This document shows, one piece after another, positions 43,142 to 51,381 of a stretch of DNA of 64,000 nt. Source of the stretch: Rhodococcus erythropolis NBRC 15567 (GTDB lineage: Bacteria; Actinomycetota; Actinomycetes; Mycobacteriales; Mycobacteriaceae); contig NZ_BCRM01000020.1 of the NCBI RefSeq assembly GCF_001552595.1, forward strand, positions 62,001 to 126,000, given 5' to 3'. The notes under the pieces are model-generated. The model saw nothing but the letters and a program-made list of their open reading frames with translations. It had not been told where the DNA came from and made no database searches. The position numbers and the translations under genes are program-made. Within the stretch, counting starts at the first letter, position 1. Every line of letters starts with the position of its first letter.

Positions 43142-44536
43142 ATGAAGACCACTGATTCCTCACTCATCGAGGACCTCACGATCCAACCTGTGCCGGAAGA
43201 GCGCCGCACCGGTACTGCCCGCCATCTGTTCTCGGTCTGGTTCGGCGTCCAGATCATGCCCCTTACCCTCGTGATGGGTGTGCTGGGTCCGACTGTGTAC
43301 GGACTCGACATCGCCTCGACAATTGCCGCGATCGTCCTCGGTAACCTGATCGGTGCGGTCTTCATGGCATTGCACTCGGTGCAGGGATCAAAACTTGGTG
43401 TGCCGCAGATGATTCAGGCACGTGGACAATTCGGTATGTACGGCTCGCTGCTCGTGTTGGTCGTCGTCATCCTGATGTACCTGGGTTTTCTCGCGTCTAT
43501 CATCGTGCTTGCCCGAGACACACTTGTTGCGTTGGTACCCGCATTGAACCCCTCGCTTGCGTTGGTGCTGACTACTGGTCTCACGCTGGTGGCAGTCATC
43601 TTCGGTTACGAGTTCATTCACCGACTCAACCGCGCCTTGCTCGTTCTCTTCGGAATTGCCGTCATCTTGATCGCCGTGTTCACCTTCCAAGCCGCCGGTG
43701 GAGGGCCCGCGACATCGGCGGATACGAGCTTTAGCGTGATAGGTTTCCTCGGGATGACGTCGATCGCCGCGACATGGCAGATCGCCTACGCGCCTTACGT
43801 TTCCGACTATTCTCGCTACCTGCCCGCGGCGACTCCTTCGCGCGAGGCGTTCTGGTACACCTATCTCGGCGCCGTTGTCGGCGCGATTCCGGTGATGACC
43901 CTCGGTGCGCTCCTCGTGACCGCGGCAGGCGGCGACGGAAGCGTCGCTCAACTGCTCGACATCATGCCAGGTCCGATTGGCGTCTTCGTTCTCGTCATGC
44001 TTTTCCTCGGCGCCATCGACGCGGCGGTGATCAACCTTTACGGCCCGTCCCTGTGCACGCTGACGTTGATGCAAACATTCCGAACAGGCTGGAAACCAGG
44101 AGCTTTCGCGCGTAACCTCGTCGCCACCTGCACCGCCGTCATCGCATTCATGGTGGCCCTGCTGTTCGCTGACAACTTTCTCGTCAACTACTCCAACTTC
44201 ATCCACTTCCTGATGTGCTTGCTCATCCCCTGGAGCATCGTCAATCTGGTCGACTATTACATGATCGCCAAGGGACAGTACGATATTGCCGCGTTCAGTG
44301 ACGTCAATGCCGGCTATGGGGCCTTCAACATACCGGCCCTGGCTACCTACATCCTCGGATTTGTCATCCAAATGCCTTTCATGTCAGGCGATTTCTTTAC
44401 CGGACCGGTGGCCGCAGCCATGAACGGGGTCGACGTGTCCTGGCTCGTCGGGTCCGTGGCCAGCTTCTTTCTCTATCTCGCGCTCGTTCGACTCTCCGCC
44501 AAGCGCACTCCGGCTCTCGCTGCAGCCGCTGCCTGA
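43142..44536 (+). CDS. NCS1 family nucleobase/allantoin-type permease
   Basis: This 464-residue membrane transporter belongs to the NCS1 (purine-cytosine permease, hydantoin/allantoin) family, with about twelve helices. TARHLFSVWFGVQIMPLTLVMG opens the core, ARGQFGMYGSLL lies near 95, and APYVSDYSRYLPAATP near 215 is the family signature. AGAGG precedes ATG 43142 by six bases. It heads a cluster with RidA, an HpaB-type monooxygenase and hydrolases, and so probably imports a nitrogen heterocycle that they degrade. Confidence 0.92.
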   Translation: MKTTDSSLIEDLTIQPVPEERRTGTARHLFSVWFGVQIMPLTLVMGVLGPTVYGLDIASTIAAIVLGNLIGAVFMALHSVQGSKLGVPQMIQARGQFGMYGSLLVLVVVILMYLGFLASIIVLARDTLVALVPALNPSLALVLTTGLTLVAVIFGYEFIHRLNRALLVLFGIAVILIAVFTFQAAGGGPATSADTSFSVIGFLGMTSIAATWQIAYAPYVSDYSRYLPAATPSREAFWYTYLGAVVGAIPVMTLGALLVTAAGGDGSVAQLLDIMPGPIGVFVLVMLFLGAIDAAVINLYGPSLCTLTLMQTFRTGWKPGAFARNLVATCTAVIAFMVALLFADNFLVNYSNFIHFLMCLLIPWSIVNLVDYYMIAKGQYDIAAFSDVNAGYGAFNIPALATYILGFVIQMPFMSGDFFTGPVAAAMNGVDVSWLVGSVASFFLYLALVRLSAKRTPALAAAAA

Positions 44537-44561
44537 AACTTGAACACCGAAAGGAATATTC

Positions 44562-45014
44562 ATGACCGGGACCGAACTCGCCGACCTCGTCGGCGACGGC
44601 ACTGACCGCCAGCGTCTGATGAACAGCACCTGGACTCACCACATCAAGACTCCGTTCTCACAGGGATGGCGGATCGGGAACCTCGTCTTCACCGGCGGCC
44701 AACTCTCGGCGGACGAACACGGAAACGTCCTCGGAGAGGGTGACATCGAGGCGCAGACCCGCAATGTATTCGAGTCGCTCACCACAGTACTGGCCGAGGC
44801 CGGTGCCACCTGGGGCGACGTCGTCAAACTCAATACCTACTACTGCTTCGACGGCTCGGGAGACCAGGTTCAGGAGAACTGGGAGACCATGACCCGCGTT
44901 CGGATGGAATTCCTCCCCGAAGAGGGGCCTGCCGGTACCGGCGTACGCGTCGCCGGACTCATGTACGACGGCTTTCTCATCGAGGCCGAAGCCATCGCGG
45001 TCATCCGCGGCTGA
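44562..45014 (+). CDS. RidA family protein (second copy)
   Basis: The 150-residue protein is a RidA-type trimeric deaminase homologue. Its N-terminal extension of about 25 residues (MTGTELADLVGDGTDRQRLM) is absent from the copy at 20771. GNLVFTGGQLSADEHGNV, GDVVKLNTYYCFDGSGD and EAEAIAVIRG are the family segments. AAAGGA is 8 bases before the ATG. In this cluster it could hydrolyse an aminoacrylate- or enamine-type product after ring cleavage, as RutC does in pyrimidine breakdown. The C-terminal Arg-centred loop differs from canonical RidA. Confidence 0.88.
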   Translation: MTGTELADLVGDGTDRQRLMNSTWTHHIKTPFSQGWRIGNLVFTGGQLSADEHGNVLGEGDIEAQTRNVFESLTTVLAEAGATWGDVVKLNTYYCFDGSGDQVQENWETMTRVRMEFLPEEGPAGTGVRVAGLMYDGFLIEAEAIAVIRG

Positions 45015-45031
45015 TCACCGAAAGGAACATC

Positions 45032-46522
45032 ATGACCAACCCCACGCTCGACGCCCGGAGACTGCGCATCGACAAGGTCACCGAACAACTCTCGCAGACC
45101 GGAGGGCACCTGCTCACCGGTGATCAGTACAAGGCCTCGTTGCGCGACGGCCGCCGCATCATCTCCTCACAGGGTGAGGATGTCGAGGATGTCACCACCC
45201 ATCCCGACCTGCGTGCCGTCAACACCCTGGCCGGAATTCAGGATGCCCAGTTCGCGTCGGAGACCCGCGACGTTCTCACCTACGTGGACGACGACGGTGG
45301 CCGACGCGCCATCGGATGGCAGATTCCCCGCACTCGCGCTGACCTGATGGCCAAACGTGAAGCGACGCGGCTGATCACGCAGAAGACCATGGGCATGTAC
45401 GGCCGTCCCAACGACTACGGCGCAATGATGGCACTCGGCTTCCTCTCGACCATCGACAGGATCGAAGCGGAGAACCCTGAATTCGCGCAGAACATACGCG
45501 ATTTCGTGAAGATATCTGGTGATCACAACCTGCTCAGCACAGATCTGATCGCAGACCCGCAGTCCGACAAGAGTATTCCGCGAAACGAGCGCCCGTCGCA
45601 GTTGCGCATTGTCGAAGACCGACCCGACGGAATCGTCATCTCAGGTGCGAAGGTAGCCGGTAGCATCGGTTCCCTCGCACACTTTTTCACTCTCTCGACC
45701 ACTCTCGGCGGTGGAGTCGGGCCGGAAGCGGCCATCTGGGCGGCGATCCCGGTCAACTCCCCCGGTCTCTCGCTCATCCTGCGCGAGCCGACGGCGAAGA
45801 TGAACACGCCGCGCAATGATCACCCGCTCGATCACGCCGGTGAAGAACTCGATCAGACGATCATCTTCGACAAGGTGTTCATCCCGCGTGAGTACGTCTT
45901 CAGCAAGTACAACCTGGGATTGCTCGACCTGTACTACGAATCCTGTGCGTATTCGCTGTGGTCGGTGATGACGCGCCTGGCCTTCCGGGCAGAGATGTTC
46001 ACCGGTGTGGCGCAGGTGATCACCGAGATCCTCGGCACCGACAAGATTCCCGGTGTGCAGGCTGCCGTCGCCGACATCACGCTCTACGCACAAACCCTCA
46101 AGGCGTATTCGCTCGCCACCGTTCACGAGTCAGTGGAATGGTGTGGCCTGCATGTACCGAACCCGGAACTGACAACGGCAGGCCGTCTCTACTCGATCGA
46201 GAACTATCCCCGCATCACCTATCTGCTTCGCGATCTGTGCGGGCAGGCGCTCATCGCCCGCTGGCCCGAAAAAGTTTGGGATCATCCGGAATTCGGCTCC
46301 CGGATGGAAGAGTTCTTTCCTGGAACCGGGGTCTCCGCCCGGGACAAGAACACCTTCTTCAACTTCGTCTGGGACCTGGTCGCGGGTGCTCACGCGGGCC
46401 GCGTCGGACTGTTCGAGAACGTCAACGCCACTCCGCCAGCCTTCGTCCGTAACCTCGTCTACTCCAAGACCGATCGCACCGCAGCCGCTCGGCGAGTCCG
46501 CGACTATGTGGGGATCGCCTGA
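45032..46522 (+). CDS. FADH2-dependent monooxygenase, HpaB family
   Basis: The 496-residue enzyme is of the 4-hydroxyphenylacetate 3-monooxygenase (HpaB) type, an acyl-CoA-dehydrogenase-fold oxygenase using FADH2 supplied by a reductase. The family pattern includes HLLTGDQYKASLRDGR near 25, FVKISGDHNLLSTDLIADPQ near 160, DHAGEELDQTIIFDKVFIPRE near 270 and a C-terminal helical domain. AAAGGA precedes the ATG. The next gene, overlapping by TGATG, encodes the expected flavin reductase. The substrate is probably an aromatic or N-heterocyclic hydroxy compound; HpaB homologues also act on hydroxypyridine-like rings. Confidence 0.9.
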   Translation: MTNPTLDARRLRIDKVTEQLSQTGGHLLTGDQYKASLRDGRRIISSQGEDVEDVTTHPDLRAVNTLAGIQDAQFASETRDVLTYVDDDGGRRAIGWQIPRTRADLMAKREATRLITQKTMGMYGRPNDYGAMMALGFLSTIDRIEAENPEFAQNIRDFVKISGDHNLLSTDLIADPQSDKSIPRNERPSQLRIVEDRPDGIVISGAKVAGSIGSLAHFFTLSTTLGGGVGPEAAIWAAIPVNSPGLSLILREPTAKMNTPRNDHPLDHAGEELDQTIIFDKVFIPREYVFSKYNLGLLDLYYESCAYSLWSVMTRLAFRAEMFTGVAQVITEILGTDKIPGVQAAVADITLYAQTLKAYSLATVHESVEWCGLHVPNPELTTAGRLYSIENYPRITYLLRDLCGQALIARWPEKVWDHPEFGSRMEEFFPGTGVSARDKNTFFNFVWDLVAGAHAGRVGLFENVNATPPAFVRNLVYSKTDRTAAARRVRDYVGIA

Positions 46523-47103
46523 TGGGCGCGCCGGTGATGGACAGACGCACCGCATCACTTCGTGCAGCAGCCGGCGCCACCCACCCATGTGTGCCCGCCG
46601 AGGATTTTGCTGCCTCGATGCGCAAGCTGGCGAGCGGTATCGTGGTGGTGACCACCGAGGTCGAGGGGCGACCTTGGGGGCTGACGCTCAGTTCGGTGTC
46701 CTCGTTCTCGGCTGATCCGGCCCGGATCTCGTTGTCGGTGAACAAGACCAATGTCACAGCCCGCTACATCGCCGAGCGCGAGCGCTTCGGCGTCGCAATC
46801 CTCTCCGACGACAAGATGGCGCTCGCCGCCGATCTCGCTGCGCCTGGTAAGCCGAAATTCATTGCCGAAGAACAACTGTGCAGTCCTGGACCGCGGTTCT
46901 CGCTGCCGGCGATCGACGGGGCCCTGTACAACATCGAATGCGCAGTGGTCTTCATGGTGGAAGCCGTCGACCACGTCCTCGTTGTCGCCGACGTGGTCTC
47001 GGCGCGTGCAGGCGCTCACGCGGAGACTGCCGGACCGTTGACGTACTTCGACCGCACCTTCGGCTCGTTCGCCGTGGGAGACCCAGAAGGAGGGATCGTA
47101 TGA
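46522..47103 (+). CDS. Flavin reductase (HpaC/FRP-type) partner of the monooxygenase
   Basis: This 193-residue protein has the flavin reductase-like split barrel: FAASMRKLASGIVVVTTEVEGRPWGLTLSSVSSFSADP near 29, the HpaC/DszD pattern. It supplies FADH2 to the HpaB-type oxygenase encoded just upstream. The gene starts in the preceding stop (TGATG) without its own ribosome site, so expression depends on translational coupling. A second ATG (residue 6) is an alternative. Its stop overlaps the next start by ATGA. Confidence 0.9.
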   Translation: MGAPVMDRRTASLRAAAGATHPCVPAEDFAASMRKLASGIVVVTTEVEGRPWGLTLSSVSSFSADPARISLSVNKTNVTARYIAERERFGVAILSDDKMALAADLAAPGKPKFIAEEQLCSPGPRFSLPAIDGALYNIECAVVFMVEAVDHVLVVADVVSARAGAHAETAGPLTYFDRTFGSFAVGDPEGGIV

Positions 47104-47909
47104 CCACGACACCGGATACGGCTGCCAGACAGCAGAGCCCACTGCTTGGTGATCGGCTACTCGAGAACCGTCAACCGATAGTCGATCTGACCAGGCCGGT
47201 GTACGAAGGGATGCCGATGTGGTTCGGCCATCAGCGCACCTTCACTCCGGTGAACCAGACACACGAGCAGTTCAAGGCGATGTACGGGACCAAGGATGGG
47301 TTCTACGCGCGCAATCTCGTGATCAGCGAGCACGCCGGCACCCACGCCGACGCGACCATCGAGTATGACCCCGACGGCGCCACCATCGACAACACCCCGT
47401 TGGCGTACTACTACGGTTCGGCCGTCTGTCTCGATCTATCGCACGTGAAATTCGAAGGCCCCGAACCGATGACACATGGATCGGCGGGTATCGAGGACGT
47501 CGAGATCGCCGAGCGGGCGCTGGCCGAGGCAGGTGAGGAGATCAGGCCCGGCGATATCGTACTGGCCTGGTTCGACTACGGCGATCGCTGGTTCCCCGAA
47601 CGCAAGTACATCGACGAGAATCCCGGATTCTCCTGGGAGGGCGCCGAATACCTCGCGAAGAAGGGTGTGGTAAACATCGGCACCGACTGCAATGCGATCG
47701 ACAACAGTCTCGACAACAGCTTCGCCGGACACATGGTGTGCAAGAAGTACGGGATCGTGAACACCGAGCATTTGCAGAATCTGGGACAGTTGGTGAACAC
47801 CCGCTTCGACTACTTCGGCCTGCCACTGCACCTCGTCGGCGGCACCGGCTCGCCCATTCGGGCCGTCGCGGTCCCCCGTGCGCGGTTAGGGAGTCCGGAG
47901 ACTCCTTAA
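47100..47909 (+). CDS. Cyclase family hydrolase (kynurenine formamidase-like)
   Basis: From ATG 47100 (ATGA overlap with the reductase) the protein has 269 residues of the cyclase/kynurenine formamidase family: PIVDLTRPVYEGMPMW, the metal motif SEHAGTHADATIEY near 80 and TDCNAIDNS near 200. These metal-dependent hydrolases open cyclic imides/isatin or cleave formamides. In the cluster it could hydrolyse the oxidised ring made by the HpaB-type enzyme. The family's usual final His of HxGTHxDxxxH is replaced by Glu-Tyr (DATIEY), which is noteworthy. Confidence 0.88.
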   Translation: MTTTPDTAARQQSPLLGDRLLENRQPIVDLTRPVYEGMPMWFGHQRTFTPVNQTHEQFKAMYGTKDGFYARNLVISEHAGTHADATIEYDPDGATIDNTPLAYYYGSAVCLDLSHVKFEGPEPMTHGSAGIEDVEIAERALAEAGEEIRPGDIVLAWFDYGDRWFPERKYIDENPGFSWEGAEYLAKKGVVNIGTDCNAIDNSLDNSFAGHMVCKKYGIVNTEHLQNLGQLVNTRFDYFGLPLHLVGGTGSPIRAVAVPRARLGSPETP

Positions 47910-47930
47910 CCACGCACAGGGCTGGAGGAA

Positions 47931-48785
47931 TTAGAAGGTCGGTGGAGTGTTCACCCACACTACGCGGGCGGTGACGGTGCCATGATTGGCGTAAGTGTGC
48001 GGGCGAGTGCTGGGAAACGTCATCGAGTCGCCGGTGGCCAGAGACACGGTTTCGACGCCGTCGAGAACGATCTCCACGCTGCCGGCGACAACGGTGAGGA
48101 ACTCTTCTCCTGCATGAGTCATCGGTTCACCGCTGCCGAAACCGGGCTCGATGGTGACCATCTGGGACTGCAACACCGTCGACGACTGGTAAAGGTTCTC
48201 GATTCGAACGCCTTCGGCTTCGAGGGGAAGGACTTCGCGCTCGTCGGCGCGCACGATCATCCGATCCTCGGAGGCCGGCATACCGAGGAGCTCCGGCGTG
48301 GTCGTTCCGAGCGCATGTGCGATCTGTGTGATGCGTCCGATGCTGGGTTTGCTCAGTCCACGCTCGAATGCGCTCAACGCAGAAGGGCTGACCGCGATTT
48401 CCTGCGAAAGGTCACGCAGGCTCATCCGATTTCGGCGTCGAAGCTCCTTGACTCGGGCGCCTATGGCGCCGATGTCGTCTTCGGCGGGTGGGGCGTCGTC
48501 CTCGACGTCGCCGTCAAGCGCCTGACGGATACCGACGACGGTCATGGAGCGGGATTCGAGGAGCTTGCGGATCTTCTCGAGCCGTTTGACGTCCTGCATC
48601 GAATACATGCGTTGCCCGGACTCGGTGCGAAGAGGGGTGATCAGCCGTTCTTGCTCCCACAACCGAATTCGTGCGGTAGACACGCCGACGATGCTGGCCA
48701 CGTGGCCGATCTTGAGGATCGCGGCATCGGTTGCAGACTTCGGCACCGGCTCGTCCGGACGATTCGGGGAACTGGTTGAAGACAT
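47931..48785 (-). CDS. Three-domain regulator: MerR HTH + XRE HTH + cupin
   Basis: The 284-residue protein joins three modules. A MerR-type winged HTH comes first (residues 24-90: ILKIGHVASIVGVSTARIRLWEQERLI). An XRE helix-turn-helix follows (about 108-165: RVKELRRRNRMSLRDLSQEIAVSPSALSAFERGLSKPS). A C-terminal cupin sensor (about 205-280) has GSGEPMTHAGEEFLTVVAGSVEI and GDSMTFPSTRPHTYAN. XRE-cupin regulators are common; an extra MerR domain is rarer. GAGG lies just before ATG 48785. It is divergent from the VOC gene (35 bases apart) and in the middle of the cluster it probably controls. The cupin may bind a pathway metabolite. Confidence 0.9.
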   Translation of the reverse strand: MSSTSSPNRPDEPVPKSATDAAILKIGHVASIVGVSTARIRLWEQERLITPLRTESGQRMYSMQDVKRLEKIRKLLESRSMTVVGIRQALDGDVEDDAPPAEDDIGAIGARVKELRRRNRMSLRDLSQEIAVSPSALSAFERGLSKPSIGRITQIAHALGTTTPELLGMPASEDRMIVRADEREVLPLEAEGVRIENLYQSSTVLQSQMVTIEPGFGSGEPMTHAGEEFLTVVAGSVEIVLDGVETVSLATGDSMTFPSTRPHTYANHGTVTARVVWVNTPPTF

Positions 48786-48820
48786 GGACCTCGACCTCAC
48801 GAAAGGGGAAACGGATCACG

Positions 48821-49408
48821 GTGAACGTGCGCGTAGATCATATAGTTCTCGTACATGGCGACTTGAAGAAAGCCGCACAAATTGTGTCGCAGGTGACAGG
48901 TCTCGAGGTGCGTGGCGGTGGCCGCCACGACGCAGTCGGCACCAGCAATCTGATCATTCCGATGGGGGAGACGTACCTGGAACTGGCGACTGTGAACGAC
49001 CCCGTCGCCGCTGCGCAGCACCCCTTCGGACGACTGGTCTCTGCCGCACTTGAACACGACCGGGCCTTGGCGGCGTGGGCAGTGGCAGGCACTGTCGGCG
49101 ACGACGCCGTGCCGCTTAGTCGCGCCGGCGTCAGCGTCCGCCTCGTCGGCTGCGACCAGGCGATCATTCGCCCTGACCTACCTTTCCGGCTCGAGCGTCC
49201 CGGCGGCCAGGCGTTTCCCGGCGCGACATCTGAGCCGCGCCGACTGCGGGAGATCCACCTGCGCGGACCCGAAGAACCGGGCGGTCTGAGCAACGGACCC
49301 ACTGAACTGGTGACGACCCGCGGACCCGCAGCCCTTCACTCGTTCGCCCTCGACGACGCGGACGGGCACGAGTTGAGCGTCACCAACGACATCTGGAGCA
49401 CTCTGTGA
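48821..49408 (+). CDS. VOC superfamily glyoxalase-like protein
   Basis: The 195-residue protein belongs to the vicinal oxygen chelate fold, nearest the glyoxalase-like type seen beside catabolic genes: VRVDHIVLVHGDLKKAAQIV at the N-terminus with the metal-site His, then NLIIPMGETYLELATVND near 46. Such proteins are isomerases, dioxygenases or hydrolases; here the reaction is unknown. GTG 48821 is preceded by ACGGATCAC; AAAGGGG lies somewhat far upstream. The gene ends in the start of the M20 amidohydrolase gene (GTGA), so the two are coupled. Confidence 0.82.
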   Translation: MNVRVDHIVLVHGDLKKAAQIVSQVTGLEVRGGGRHDAVGTSNLIIPMGETYLELATVNDPVAAAQHPFGRLVSAALEHDRALAAWAVAGTVGDDAVPLSRAGVSVRLVGCDQAIIRPDLPFRLERPGGQAFPGATSEPRRLREIHLRGPEEPGGLSNGPTELVTTRGPAALHSFALDDADGHELSVTNDIWSTL

Positions 49409-50589
49409 GCATCGACATCGTCGCGGTACGTCGCGATCTGCACGCCATGCCCGAAGTGGGCCTCGACCTCCCGCTGACCCAGGCCTACCTGCTGGACCGA
49501 CTCGTCGAATCGGGAATCGAACTGACGCTCGGCACCGCGATGTCGTCGGTAACCGCCGTGGTGCGCGGCGGCAGGGTCGATCGCTCGAACCCGTCTCAGG
49601 TTCCCACCGTCCTGGTGCGATCCGACATGGACGCTCTCCCTGTTGCCGAAGACACCGGACTCGACTGGGCGTCGGGCAACGGGGCGATGCACGCGTGCGG
49701 TCACGACGCGCACATGGCGATCGTCCTCGCGGCGGCATTGGAAACCCAGGAGAGGCGAGCCGATCTGACCGGCGACGTCATCTTCTTCTTCCAGCCGGGA
49801 GAAGAAGGCCACGGCGGTGCGAAACTGGCACTCGAGGAAGGCCTCCTGGGCGTTTCCGGCGCGCGCCCGGTGGCCGCACTGGGGTTGCACGTCCTCGCTC
49901 ATCTGCTCGGCGCCGGTGAATTCGCGTCACGCGAGGGTGCAGTGCTGTCGGGTTCGACGCTCGTCGATGTGACCATCACCGGCAGTGGCGGCCACGGCTC
50001 CTCCCCTCACCTGGCGCGTAGTCCACTCACAGCGGCGGCGGAAGCTGTTGGTGCCGTGGGGATCGCGGCGTCACACGGCGTCTCGATGTTCGAGCCCGCT
50101 GCGGTGGTGTTCGGTGCATTACGCGCCGGTGAGGCGCGAAACGTCATACCCGACAACGCTTCTCTGTCCGGGGTGATCCGCAGTTTCTCGGAGGACACGG
50201 ATGCGCGTCTGCAGTCGATCGTGCGTCGTACCGTCGACGGCGTCGCACACGCGCACGGCGTCGAGGCTGAAGTGGTGCTGACCCAGGACACTGTGCCGAC
50301 AGTCAGCAACGGCATTGAACTGGACCGACTGGATGCGGTCGCCGCGGGAGTCGGCACGTCGGTCACTCGATTGCAGCAGCCGATCGGAATCTCCGAGGAT
50401 TTCTCGTGGATCCTCCGCGAAGTGCCCGGTGTCTTCCTGCTCGTCGGGGCCCGTACCAGCGACGAAAGCCACTTACCGTCGAATCACTCTGCGCGGGCGA
50501 CATTTTCCGATGACGTGCTCGCCCCCACCCGGGATCTGATCGTGGCGTGGGTGCAAGGGCGTCTGGCAGATCAAGGCGCAAATGGGTAG
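49405..50589 (+). CDS. M20 family amidohydrolase
   Basis: The 394-residue enzyme is an M20/M40 metallo-amidohydrolase (N-acyl amino acid or carbamoyl hydrolase type). Metal ligands are visible in RSDMDALPVAED, ACGHDAHM and the EE of QPGEEGHGGA; the lid domain spans about 180-290. GTG 49405 overlaps the VOC gene stop. It may release an amino acid or ammonia from an N-acyl or N-formyl end product of the pathway. Its 3' end overlaps that of the convergent DUF1707 gene by 19 bases. Confidence 0.9.
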   Translation: MSIDIVAVRRDLHAMPEVGLDLPLTQAYLLDRLVESGIELTLGTAMSSVTAVVRGGRVDRSNPSQVPTVLVRSDMDALPVAEDTGLDWASGNGAMHACGHDAHMAIVLAAALETQERRADLTGDVIFFFQPGEEGHGGAKLALEEGLLGVSGARPVAALGLHVLAHLLGAGEFASREGAVLSGSTLVDVTITGSGGHGSSPHLARSPLTAAAEAVGAVGIAASHGVSMFEPAAVVFGALRAGEARNVIPDNASLSGVIRSFSEDTDARLQSIVRRTVDGVAHAHGVEAEVVLTQDTVPTVSNGIELDRLDAVAAGVGTSVTRLQQPIGISEDFSWILREVPGVFLLVGARTSDESHLPSNHSARATFSDDVLAPTRDLIVAWVQGRLADQGANG

Positions 50590-51371
50590 ACGCTCAATGG
50601 CTCGCCCGACAGTGTGGTCTCCAGGTGGCCGGAGTCGTCGGCCTCGTTTCTCACGTACATAGAGACGGTCGGCTCGTTGGCTCGGCCGATGGTGGGGTAT
50701 TCGAAACGGATCTGGTCGACCACTCCGCCCGGAACCCGGAGCGTTTCCGGAGCGCCGGCGATCAGCCGCGCCAGAACCTCGAGATCGACCGTCGACAGGT
50801 CGATTGTTCGTGTCCCGGTTTTTCGGGGTGAAGGTGTCGACCAGGATTTGAAGTCACCATCGTAGATGTATCTGACGTAGTTGCCGGGCTGATCATGGGC
50901 CACTCGTTCTACGGTTGCGTTTTCGGTACTGAGCGAGACGGTATCGGCGATGGTGTCGCCGAATTCGGCCCGGTAATCGTCGATGAACTGCGCCACGCCG
51001 TGGCCGGTCATCAGATTCGGGATCGGTGCGTCGGTCCCGAGCGGTGACGTGTCCGGGTTGGTGGCCGAACCGATCAGCGCCCCGACGACACCGGCGACAA
51101 GTACGACGGCCGCAGCAGCTTTCACCGATTTCGGTGGCGCAGGCAGGCGGGGCCGGACCACCTCGGTGTCGAGATATCGAGAGGGGATCTGAAGGTCATT
51201 CACGAGAACCTGAAGGTCGTGAATTGTTTTGGCGGACATTGCTTTTGATGTTCGAGACTCGTATTCTCCGGCATGTAGCTGCCCGTCTGCGAGGGCGTTG
51301 TCCAGCACCCCACAGGTATCGGCTCGGTCGGAATCTCGTGCACGTTTAGACGGGGAGGGACTCGACGGCAT
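50571..51371 (-). CDS. DUF1707 membrane protein, paralogue 3
   Basis: The 266-residue protein starts with a DUF1707 domain (residues 8-60: KRARDSDRADTCGVLDNALADGQLHAGEYESR). One membrane helix (VKAAAAVVLVAGVVGALIGSA near 80-100) and an extracytoplasmic domain of about 160 residues follow. ATG 51371 has TAGGAA seven bases upstream, which may be a leaderless -10. It is one of three tandem paralogues with the same layout. DUF1707 proteins are actinobacterial and of unknown function; some are cell-wall linked. The coding end overlaps the M20 gene on the other strand. Confidence 0.82.
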   Translation of the reverse strand: MPSSPSPSKRARDSDRADTCGVLDNALADGQLHAGEYESRTSKAMSAKTIHDLQVLVNDLQIPSRYLDTEVVRPRLPAPPKSVKAAAAVVLVAGVVGALIGSATNPDTSPLGTDAPIPNLMTGHGVAQFIDDYRAEFGDTIADTVSLSTENATVERVAHDQPGNYVRYIYDGDFKSWSTPSPRKTGTRTIDLSTVDLEVLARLIAGAPETLRVPGGVVDQIRFEYPTIGRANEPTVSMYVRNEADDSGHLETTLSGEPLSVYPFAP

Positions 51372-51381
51372 GATCTGATTC

